Of a stretch of 64,000 nt of DNA, positions 28,181 to 35,812 are shown piece by piece. The translations under genes and the position numbers were made by a program. Position 1 is the first letter of the stretch, and each line of letters starts with the position of its first letter. The stretch comes from Glaciecola sp964195425 (GTDB lineage Bacteria > Pseudomonadota > Gammaproteobacteria > Enterobacterales > Alteromonadaceae), in the NCBI GenBank assembly GCA_964195425.1, contig CAXMOM010000004.1:62001-126000 (forward strand). Reading direction: 5' to 3'. Under the pieces are notes generated by a model, which saw only the letters and a list, made by a program, of their open reading frames with translations, had not been told where the DNA came from and did not search any database.

Positions 28181-29254
28181 TTAGGCAAACATCAAATCAA
28201 CAATTGCGCGGTCAATGTCGACACCCAACTGCGCTTGCGCTTCCACAAATAACGGAGCTGGGTTTGCCTCCAAAAAGTAAAACTTGCCTTCAGGGCTTAA
28301 TCGCCAATCTATAGCCGTGTATTGCAGGTGAAAAGCGCGCATTATTCTTACCGCGAGTTGCTGCGTTGCAATAGGCAGCTCAAAAGGGATTAACTTTACG
28401 CTTGCGGCTTCTCGATAATCGCTTACTAAGGATGGCTTTTGGTCTACATTACTCTTTTCACTATCGTGTGCTTCAATCTCTCTTTCTTCAATTTTCGCCG
28501 AAATCATGAATTGACCTATAATGTAAGTGCGGATATTGTCACCGGGGACAAAGGTTTGCAGAGTAATAGGGTGACTAGCCCATTTGATAATTTCGTCATA
28601 GGATGTCAGTGACGTTGGCAAACGTTTAGTATGCCCCCCTGCAAAAACAGGTTTCACAATTGAGTCGGGATGTTGTGTCAAAAAAGCCAGTATTGATTGT
28701 GGGCATTTGCCAATATAAGTATGGGGAATATTGGCTCCTAAGCTATTCGCTAGGCTTAATTGTTTGGCTTTGAGTCGATGAAACTGTATAGCGGCAAAAG
28801 AATTAACCCAATTTACTTGTGACTGTGCAAATAATAGTTGCATTAGGCAAGCAAGATCCATACTGGGGTCGGTCACAAGCGTATCGAGAATGTTTTGTGT
28901 TGGACTAATTTGCTTAGGGTGAACGTCTTTAGGAATAACGTTGTTCGATAGCGTACTTTTAGCGGCTGTGTTTTCATCCTTAGGTTTTTGACTCTTAGCC
29001 GGCATCACAATAGGGGAAGTAACACTGGCCCAATATACACCAGATATTTGTGACATCGACATTCTGCGTCCATAGATAATGAGGCATAAAGAGGATTCAG
29101 TAACATGATATTCAATATGTATGTGACGTGAAATATTGCGGGTGTCAATAACAATGGCTAGATGCCCTTGGCGTTCAATTTCTTGCATAATAAATTGAAC
29201 TTCAGTGGACGTTTGCTGGCCCAATATAAGCCCGATTTTTGGTATTGTATGCAT
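28181..29254 (-). CDS. ATP-grasp peptide-modifying enzyme (RiPP maturase, MvdD/RimK-like)
   Basis: A 357-residue ATP-grasp ligase. An N-terminal pre-grasp domain (about 1-190) ends in a YWAS segment placed like the WYRR of MvdD-type enzymes, and is interrupted by a variable Lys/Pro/Asp linker. The grasp domain has SIVKPVFAGGHTKRLP (nucleotide-binding Lys), LQTFVPGDNIRTYIIG, and the metal site AIDWRLSPEG...FLEANPAP. Such enzymes form ester or amide cross-links (graspetides) or add amino acids. The ATG at 29254 is preceded by AGGAAA; the open frame extends further upstream to 29329 without an RBS. It lies downstream of a 60-residue double-glycine peptide gene, which is its likely substrate. Confidence 0.78.
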   Translation of the reverse strand: MHTIPKIGLILGQQTSTEVQFIMQEIERQGHLAIVIDTRNISRHIHIEYHVTESSLCLIIYGRRMSMSQISGVYWASVTSPIVMPAKSQKPKDENTAAKSTLSNNVIPKDVHPKQISPTQNILDTLVTDPSMDLACLMQLLFAQSQVNWVNSFAAIQFHRLKAKQLSLANSLGANIPHTYIGKCPQSILAFLTQHPDSIVKPVFAGGHTKRLPTSLTSYDEIIKWASHPITLQTFVPGDNIRTYIIGQFMISAKIEEREIEAHDSEKSNVDQKPSLVSDYREAASVKLIPFELPIATQQLAVRIMRAFHLQYTAIDWRLSPEGKFYFLEANPAPLFVEAQAQLGVDIDRAIVDLMFA

Positions 29255-29296
29255 GTCTGGTTTCCTGCGATGGTATTTTGGGTAAAGCTGAAATAG

Positions 29297-29320
29297 AAAA
29301 GGCCTGCGAACAGGCTTTTT
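29297..29320 (-). terminator. Attenuator-like hairpin between the peptide gene and its ATP-grasp enzyme
   Basis: Read on the minus strand: AAAAAGCCTG-TTCG-CAGGCCTTTTC. The stem has a stable UUCG-type tetraloop and a short T-tract, 18-40 bases after the peptide stop and about 45 bases before the enzyme start. Such a leaky terminator would make more precursor peptide than enzyme mRNA, as is common in bacteriocin and RiPP operons. Confidence 0.72.
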
Positions 29321-29337
29321 ATGAAGCACATTGCTGA

Positions 29338-29520
29338 TTAATCAATGATGTTAAATCGTCCACCATTCTCTTTTAAAGCCTGCGTAATGAATACGTATGG
29401 TCGCTCAATCCAATCTGGAGTAAGGCTAGGGGTATCGTTTTGTGCGTGATTTTCGAGTTTAAGCCCGCCGCTCACTTGCTTTGTTTCAAATAAAGATAGC
29501 TGTGTTGTTTGAGTTTTCAT
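29338..29520 (-). CDS. Double-glycine-leader precursor peptide (putative RiPP)
   Basis: A 60-residue peptide. Residues 1-19 form a bacteriocin-type leader, TQLSLFETKQVSGG, with the GG cleavage site at 18-19 and hydrophobic residues at the usual spacing (L8, L10/F11, V16). Cleavage would release a 41-residue core that starts LKLENHAQNDTPSL and ends NGGRFNIID. The core has six acidic residues (E23, D29, D36, E39, E51, D60) and several Thr, Ser and Lys, the side chains joined in graspetide cross-links. The RBS GGAGAG is 6-7 bases before the ATG. The ATP-grasp gene is immediately downstream, and a C39-peptidase exporter of the type that cuts after GG is encoded 6 kb away. I recognise no close family for the core. 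Confidence 0.75.
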   Translation of the reverse strand: MKTQTTQLSLFETKQVSGGLKLENHAQNDTPSLTPDWIERPYVFITQALKENGGRFNIID

Positions 29521-29540
29521 ATTAACTCTCCATAGTGGTT

Positions 29541-29590
29541 ATTGAATGAAAGTGTTAAAATGTGTGATTCAAACAATGATTGAATGAATT
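29541..29590 (-). promoter_or_regulatory. Direct repeats upstream of the peptide gene
   Basis: ATTGAATGAA occurs at 29541-29550 and again at 29579-29588, 38 bases apart (start to start), within an AT-rich region between the peptide gene and the divergent tamA. TGTGTGATTC and the related GAATTACACA form a loose inverted pair inside. A regulator site is possible; the stand-alone LuxR-type protein is one candidate, with no direct support. Confidence 0.35.
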
Positions 29591-29710
29591 ACACATCCTT
29601 GTGCTGTTAACTGCGTCCTTGCAGTGTTTATTATACTAGCCAAAGATTGCCTTTTGGATAACTGATCAAAAGGTCTGAATGTGACCTGAATATGAAAAGA
29701 AAGGAAAATA

Positions 29711-31534
29711 GTGAGTTTGTTTAAGCAAAAATGGCTGTTGCTATGGATGTTGCCAATGTTACCAATGTTGCTGATGTTACCGACAGTTTCCTTCGCTGAC
29801 GGAGATCCCGAGCTTGTAATAAATGGCGTAGACTCTGGCAGCATTGAAGACAATATCAAACTGTTCGTTAAGCAAGTGAATGCGCCTGTTTCAGAATTTG
29901 ATGTGGATGATTTTGAGCAAAAAGTCATCCGAAAAGCCGAAAAAGCCGTGCAAGCTTTCGGTTATTACAATGCAGATATTCAAGTGACGCCTATTGTTTA
30001 TGAAGCAAATGGTAATTTTGAGCTAACGTTTAATATTAGTCTTAAGGAAGTGACTGTCGTTAAGGCTGTTGTATTAAAAGCTGACTATATGAGCCAGCCA
30101 AACACGCAATTACATAATATTCCGGCAAAACTATTAAGTGTCATTGACCAAGTGCGGGCCATGCAAGGCCAAGCACTCAACCATACTCAGTACGAGAGTC
30201 TAAAAGGGCAACTTAGTACTTTTGCCCTAATATTTGGTTATTTTGATTTCAAATTTTTAGTGCATAAATTACTTATTCTGCCAAATGCCAGTGGTAACGT
30301 TAACGGTAGCGACGCCACGGTTCATTGGCTATTTAATTTAGGTGAGCGATACCAATTTGGCGATGTAGTATTTTTGCAAGAAACCCGTGGCCAAGGTATC
30401 GCCTCGAATGTAAAACCATTCAAAAAAGGAGAGTTTTTTGACCAATCAAAAATAGGTCAATATTCAATAAACTTGGCCAGTACAGGCTACTTTGATAATG
30501 CGATTGCTCGTGCAAACGCCGAAAAAGCAATTGATAACATAGTGCCCGTAGAGTTGATTTTAACACCCAAACCTAAAGATTTTTATCAATTTGGGGTCGG
30601 ATTCTCAACCGATACGAAAGCAAGAATTAGTATGGATTGGAAGCGTCCTTGGGTGAATTTAGACGGGCATTCTTTGGGCGCAAGTTTGTATTTATCTAAG
30701 CCCAGAAAGTCTTTTAGTCTTGATTATCGAATACCAAAAGCGAACCCGCTAAATGATTTTTTAAATTACCGCATTAGTTTTAAGCAAACTGACGAAAATC
30801 AGACCCAAAGTGACAATGTGGGCTTTGAAGTATTAAGACAGTGGGGAGCTAAAAAAGACGGTGGGTGGGATAACATTGGTTTTTTAAAAATGGAACAAGA
30901 ATCTTTTACACAAGGCTTACAAGAAAGACAAACTACTCGTCTAGTCATGCCTGGTTTCACATACAATCGTACCCGCAAAGACGGTGATATTTTCGTGAAT
31001 TGGGGAGACCGTCAGCAGCTCACTATTCAAGGAGCAAGTAAAAGTCTGTTGTCAGACATCAATTTTTTAAAAGTGCTGGCAAAGACAAAATGGATACGGC
31101 AATTCGACAAACACAGAATAACGTTCAGAGCCGACGCAGGTGCTATTGCAACCAATGATTTTGCGCGTGTGCCATCGACCCAACGGTTCTTTGCCGGTGG
31201 TGACCAAAGTATTCGAGGCTTCGGCTATAATGAGGTGTCTGAAATTGAGCCAATCGAAGTAGAAGGTAAGATTGTGCCTGAACGTTTAGGCGGCAAATAT
31301 TTGGCTGTTGCCAGTGTTGAATATGCCTACAATGTAAGTGATAAGTGGAGGTTAGCTGCATTTATCGATGCCGGTAGCGCTAACGATAAATTTGCTAGCG
31401 ATATTGCCACAGGCATAGGCATTGGATTGCATTGGTTATCGCCTATTGGTAACGTCCAACTTTACGTCGCACATGGGCATTCGAGCTATGAGCAGGATAA
31501 CAAAATACACCTAATTATTGGACCGGGGCTCTAA
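29711..31534 (+). CDS. tamA: TamA, outer-membrane subunit of the translocation and assembly module
   Basis: A 607-residue Omp85-family protein. A signal peptide ends near VSFADGD and contains a tandem MLPMLPMLLMLP stretch. Three POTRA domains (about residues 30-270) precede the 16-strand barrel, with the family signature RFFAGGDQSIRGFGYNEVSE and a C-terminal HLIIGPGL strand. With TamB it moves proteins or lipids to the outer membrane. The start is GTG at 29711 with the RBS AAAGGAAAA upstream. tamB starts 3 bases after the stop. Length is close to the family norm (E. coli 577). Confidence 0.95.
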   Translation: MSLFKQKWLLLWMLPMLPMLLMLPTVSFADGDPELVINGVDSGSIEDNIKLFVKQVNAPVSEFDVDDFEQKVIRKAEKAVQAFGYYNADIQVTPIVYEANGNFELTFNISLKEVTVVKAVVLKADYMSQPNTQLHNIPAKLLSVIDQVRAMQGQALNHTQYESLKGQLSTFALIFGYFDFKFLVHKLLILPNASGNVNGSDATVHWLFNLGERYQFGDVVFLQETRGQGIASNVKPFKKGEFFDQSKIGQYSINLASTGYFDNAIARANAEKAIDNIVPVELILTPKPKDFYQFGVGFSTDTKARISMDWKRPWVNLDGHSLGASLYLSKPRKSFSLDYRIPKANPLNDFLNYRISFKQTDENQTQSDNVGFEVLRQWGAKKDGGWDNIGFLKMEQESFTQGLQERQTTRLVMPGFTYNRTRKDGDIFVNWGDRQQLTIQGASKSLLSDINFLKVLAKTKWIRQFDKHRITFRADAGAIATNDFARVPSTQRFFAGGDQSIRGFGYNEVSEIEPIEVEGKIVPERLGGKYLAVASVEYAYNVSDKWRLAAFIDAGSANDKFASDIATGIGIGLHWLSPIGNVQLYVAHGHSSYEQDNKIHLIIGPGL

Positions 31535-31536
31535 GT

Positions 31537-34500
31537 ATGAAAGTAGTTAATTTAACTAAATGCTTGGCCTATGCTTTCCTAGGTACGCTATTGTTATTGA
31601 TTATAATAGTCTTGCTCGTACTGTCGCCGCTAGGTGTTAGCACACTTGTTAGCATTGCAAATGATCAAAGCGGCGTAATAATTGAAGACTCATCAGGAAG
31701 CTTTTATTCAGAAGTAAGCTTGAGTAAAGTTCGATTTAGCAACCCTCAAATTATGATTAAGGGTGATGTGGTCAAACTCGATATGGGCCTAAATTGCTTA
31801 TTTGCTGGTAAAGCATGTATTGATAATATAAGTGCTCGAAACCTTGAAGTCGTGTTACTCGAAGATACGTCGCCACCCGCAGTATCTGAGTCCACTGCCC
31901 AGTATATTGAACTGCCCTTTGCCGCTTATCTAAACAGGTTTGCGCTTGATCAGTTATCGATTTATACACAAAAAACAGACGCACAAAAATCGCTGCTTGC
32001 TAAATTACTCAAAGTAAACGCGAAAGCCTCTATGCATAAAGCCCTAGTGGTAGACGAGCTAAACGTCAAAGACGCTACCATTGTAATGGCAAGCCCATCA
32101 GCACCTGAAGAAAAAACAAACGCTGAGCCCATAAGCAATACTGGTGAGCATTGGATTGAACTGCTCAAAAATGCACAATACACACCTATTGCTTTACGCA
32201 ATGTGTTTGTGCCGATAAATGCACGCGTAGAACAAATAGCTATTGCAAAATTATGTCTACTGCAGGGAGAGGCTTTTTGTACTGAACAAACGCAAATCAA
32301 CGGTAATATTAATGCGCAAAAACTTACGGCTAATATTGTGACTAATCCTCAAAACCAAATAGCGTCAAGTATATCCTTAAAAGCTAAAGTTGACTTTGCT
32401 GACGGATTTTCTCACGATATAAACTTAGTGCTGCTGCCTAACGCTAAGGTAAGTTCAAAGAAGGCTGAATCTGTTGTTATTAATCTTGTTGGCAAGATAA
32501 ATGATATAAGCCTTACAATGAACTCAGCAAAAGCGAAAAACAGGCTGTTGACCCTTAGTGCACAATTTGATGTTTCTAAACCGGCTTTACCGCTTAATAT
32601 CGAATTGGCTGTAAATAACTATCAAACAACTCTAAGTGCTTGGTTACCCGAGTTAAATATCCCTATTTCTCGCTTAACAGCCTCTATAGCTGGCAACACA
32701 CAGGCATATGAACTTAACGCTGCTGCCAATATTGACACCGAGCAAGTAAGTGAAATCAGTCTTGCTGGCACTGTCTCTTTAAGCGATAAGTTTTTTACCA
32801 TAAGCGAGTTTAAAACAAGCGGGAATTTAGGTAATCTTAAGGCTAGTTTACAAGCAAAGCTGACTAAGTTTGCCGGTACAGATGGCGTTTCCTTAACAAG
32901 CGCTATTGGGTTTAACAAGCTGCAAATAAAGCCTTTAGTTCCTCAAATAGATAGTCAGCTAAATGGAAATCTTAGTGTAAATGCCAGCATTACGCCCACA
33001 CAGTTTTGGGGAGAACTAAACTGCCGCAAAGTGCAAGGCTTACTACAAGGACTTAATTTATCTTTGCTGTGCGATGTTTCAGTGAATAAAGCAGGGTTAG
33101 TAAATGTTAAGTCGTTTACCCTTATCCAAGGTAAAAACCGCGTTCAGGGCAATGGACATTTTGAACTACCGTCTGGTTTACATACAAGTGATTTGAATTC
33201 ATCAAGTAGCGCTAATACTCAATGGGTTCAAGATACAAAAGCGGCGTTACAACTTAATCTTAACTTGGTTGATTTAGCCAGTTTGTATCCAGAGTTAAGT
33301 GGCACTATTGTAGGTATGGCGAAGATAGAAGGCCAAGTTGACAAGCCTTCTATGGTAGCCAGTGCAACGATTGATACATTGAAGTTTGAGACGTTCAGCG
33401 TTAAGCAAGCGCAAATTGACATAGCCGTCGATATCGCTAATGGTTGGCAAAGTAATATCAAGCTTGCTGCAAAAGAAATTTCGCAAGGGACAACGTTAGC
33501 ACAGCAGGCAGATGTGACGATAAATGGAGATTTATCATCACATACACTTAAGCTTAATTTACAACATCCCGAGTACTCTTTTAGCCACAGTTTAAGTGGT
33601 GAAGCAACTGTTAATGAGGATGATTGGCGTTGGTCGGGTACATGGGAAAAAGGCGTGTTTGCATCTGCTTTTGATACTTTTACCCTAACAAAGCCAACTA
33701 GTATTCGCGTTAATCAAACTACGGCAAACGTCAGACCACATTGCTGGCTTTCGTCAAAGGGTGTCGCTCAACGTTCTGTCCGGGTAAGCGATGAGCAGTC
33801 CTCAGCAGTGAGCAATGAGGCCGTATGTATAGAGAAGATGCAGTATTCTAAAATGCTAAGCGAGGTAAAAGCAAAGCTTGCGTATAATCTAAAAGTACCT
33901 TTGCTACATTACTTCCCCGATATTATTCAACAGGGGACTAGCATGCCTCTTAGTACCGACATTGAGCTTGTTTATTCGCCGGTTAAGGGCGTCGAATTAG
34001 ACGCTTATAGTCTGATGACAAAAGCCAATATTATTATGAGCAATCATAATGTTGAGCTAGTGGCTTTAGTGGCTAATTCATCTTTAAAAGATCACGTTGT
34101 TAAAACCAATGTCTTTGCAGGCACAAAGGCCACTGGCGCCATTGGCTTTCATTCAACGCTTGATGTAAATCCCAATAACAGGACTCACAAAGGACTATTG
34201 CGCATTGATAATTTTTTATTATCGCCCCTCCAGCGTTTCTTGCCTTATGTAGAGAAATTGACGGGCGCATTGGTCGGCAATATTGTATTTGACGGGCCAC
34301 TTATTGAACCGGAACTAAATGGAGAGTTACAGATTAATGATGTTGAGTTGATCTTAGATAGTTACCCATATCCGATTACCAATTTTAATCAAACCGTAAC
34401 GATTGTGAATAAACAAGCAAATATTGAAGGTGAGTTTGAGGTAGGCGCTGGCACAGCAGATTATTCAGGTACCTTAAACTTGTTTAACGAGGGCAAAGCC

Positions 34501-35502
34501 TTCAGTTTTGAGGGCGAAATACAAGGGTACGGAATACAACTCGCCTTTGCCGACAACGAATTGCTGGCTTCGCCGTCGTTAAAAATTGCCGTTGATCCCG
34601 GTAATTTTACTTTGCAAGGCGAAGTTACCATTCCCAACGCGCAGATAAAAATTGATAAACTTCCTGAAAGTGCTAAATCGCCTAGTAGCGACATAATCAT
34701 AATTGGTAAAATACCAGATCCGCCACTTCTGCCCATTGGCCTCGACATTGATGTACGCATTATACTCGACCCGCCAAAGCTTAAAAGAGTGACCATAAAC
34801 GCCCTCGATTTAGAAGCCAGCTTAGGGGGCGATGTTAGGGTACAAGTAAGGCAAAAACGAAACCCGTTTGATAATCAATTTTCGCCTCTTGAAACCTATG
34901 TACATGGCTCGGTAAATATATTAAGTGGTAGCTATGAGGCATATGGCCAAAACCTACAAATTAAGAAGGGAGCTATCTTTTTTAATGGCGCACCGAGTTT
35001 ACCCCAATTTGAAATTACGGCCATTCGTAATCCATTAAATACCGCCGATAAAGTGGTAGCGGGCATAAGAATAAGTGGTAACCCAGCGGTTCCCAAAGTT
35101 AACTTGTTTTCTGAGCCCAGCATGATTCAAGCGAGGCAGATATCTTACTTGCTGCGAGGTACCGATTTAGACGGCGGGCCCGTTCAAGGCCAAGATGTAA
35201 TGCTAGTGAACTTGCTGGTAGGTTTTGGTTTAGGTAATAGTGAAAATGGCGTTAATAGATTGGGCAAAACCTTGGGTTTCGATTCGCTTAATGTTCAAAC
35301 TGCAGGTCAGGGTGCCAATACTCAAGTACAATTAACGGGCAGAATTTCAGACAATATTCAGGTGACCTACGGTGTTGGAATCTTTGACCAAGCTAGTGAA
35401 GTGATTTTACGATATCAATTGTTTCCTCAAATGTATTTGGAGGCAAAAAGTGGTGCAACAAGTGCGGTTGACTTATTTTACGAATGGACGCGCGGAGAGT
35501 AG
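31537..35502 (+). CDS. tamB: TamB, envelope-spanning AsmA-like protein
   Basis: A 1321-residue protein anchored by an N-terminal membrane helix (AFLGTLLLLIIIVLLVLSPLG), followed by a long repetitive beta-rich periplasmic region and the C-terminal DUF490/TamB domain (about 940-1321; GALVGNIVFDGPLIEPELNGELQ, QISYLLRGTDLDGG, YQLFPQMYLEAKSG, YEWTRGE). TamB-type proteins are thought to carry phospholipids between the membranes. It follows tamA after 3 bases in one operon. Length is near that of E. coli TamB (1259). Confidence 0.95.
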   Translation: MKVVNLTKCLAYAFLGTLLLLIIIVLLVLSPLGVSTLVSIANDQSGVIIEDSSGSFYSEVSLSKVRFSNPQIMIKGDVVKLDMGLNCLFAGKACIDNISARNLEVVLLEDTSPPAVSESTAQYIELPFAAYLNRFALDQLSIYTQKTDAQKSLLAKLLKVNAKASMHKALVVDELNVKDATIVMASPSAPEEKTNAEPISNTGEHWIELLKNAQYTPIALRNVFVPINARVEQIAIAKLCLLQGEAFCTEQTQINGNINAQKLTANIVTNPQNQIASSISLKAKVDFADGFSHDINLVLLPNAKVSSKKAESVVINLVGKINDISLTMNSAKAKNRLLTLSAQFDVSKPALPLNIELAVNNYQTTLSAWLPELNIPISRLTASIAGNTQAYELNAAANIDTEQVSEISLAGTVSLSDKFFTISEFKTSGNLGNLKASLQAKLTKFAGTDGVSLTSAIGFNKLQIKPLVPQIDSQLNGNLSVNASITPTQFWGELNCRKVQGLLQGLNLSLLCDVSVNKAGLVNVKSFTLIQGKNRVQGNGHFELPSGLHTSDLNSSSSANTQWVQDTKAALQLNLNLVDLASLYPELSGTIVGMAKIEGQVDKPSMVASATIDTLKFETFSVKQAQIDIAVDIANGWQSNIKLAAKEISQGTTLAQQADVTINGDLSSHTLKLNLQHPEYSFSHSLSGEATVNEDDWRWSGTWEKGVFASAFDTFTLTKPTSIRVNQTTANVRPHCWLSSKGVAQRSVRVSDEQSSAVSNEAVCIEKMQYSKMLSEVKAKLAYNLKVPLLHYFPDIIQQGTSMPLSTDIELVYSPVKGVELDAYSLMTKANIIMSNHNVELVALVANSSLKDHVVKTNVFAGTKATGAIGFHSTLDVNPNNRTHKGLLRIDNFLLSPLQRFLPYVEKLTGALVGNIVFDGPLIEPELNGELQINDVELILDSYPYPITNFNQTVTIVNKQANIEGEFEVGAGTADYSGTLNLFNEGKAFSFEGEIQGYGIQLAFADNELLASPSLKIAVDPGNFTLQGEVTIPNAQIKIDKLPESAKSPSSDIIIIGKIPDPPLLPIGLDIDVRIILDPPKLKRVTINALDLEASLGGDVRVQVRQKRNPFDNQFSPLETYVHGSVNILSGSYEAYGQNLQIKKGAIFFNGAPSLPQFEITAIRNPLNTADKVVAGIRISGNPAVPKVNLFSEPSMIQARQISYLLRGTDLDGGPVQGQDVMLVNLLVGFGLGNSENGVNRLGKTLGFDSLNVQTAGQGANTQVQLTGRISDNIQVTYGVGIFDQASEVILRYQLFPQMYLEAKSGATSAVDLFYEWTRGE

Positions 35503-35553
35503 CGTTAAAATCGCAGCAAAGAAGTGTTGACTTTAACATAGCTTATACGAGTA

Positions 35554-35769
35554 TTAGTCGTTGTTACGCAACAGTTCGCGATAATACTTAGCCACTAAAG
35601 CGTGGCGGTTTCTAATGTCGAGTTTCCGGTAAATGTTGGCGCAATGAAATTTAACCGTGCGCTCGCTTATAAATAAATCACAGGCGATCAATTTGTTGGG
35701 CAAACCCTCCAAAATTTTTACTGCGATCTGTTTTTCTCGGTTTGACAGTATTTCTATGTTACTCATCAT
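35554..35769 (-). CDS. Stand-alone LuxR-type (GerE) helix-turn-helix protein
   Basis: A 71-residue protein consisting only of the LuxR C-terminal DNA-binding domain: LSNREKQIAVKILEGLPNKLIACDLFISERTVKFHCANIYRKL is complete, including the recognition helix. There is no receiver or ligand domain. The RBS AAGGAAG is 6 bases before the first of two ATGs. It lies 43 bases downstream of the C39 ABC exporter gene and is probably in the same operon, so it may control peptide production or export. It converges on tamB. Confidence 0.82.
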   Translation of the reverse strand: MMSNIEILSNREKQIAVKILEGLPNKLIACDLFISERTVKFHCANIYRKLDIRNRHALVAKYYRELLRNND

Positions 35770-35812
35770 AATAGTCTTCCTTATCTATTTTAGGTTTAAT
35801 GTTGGTTTCTGT

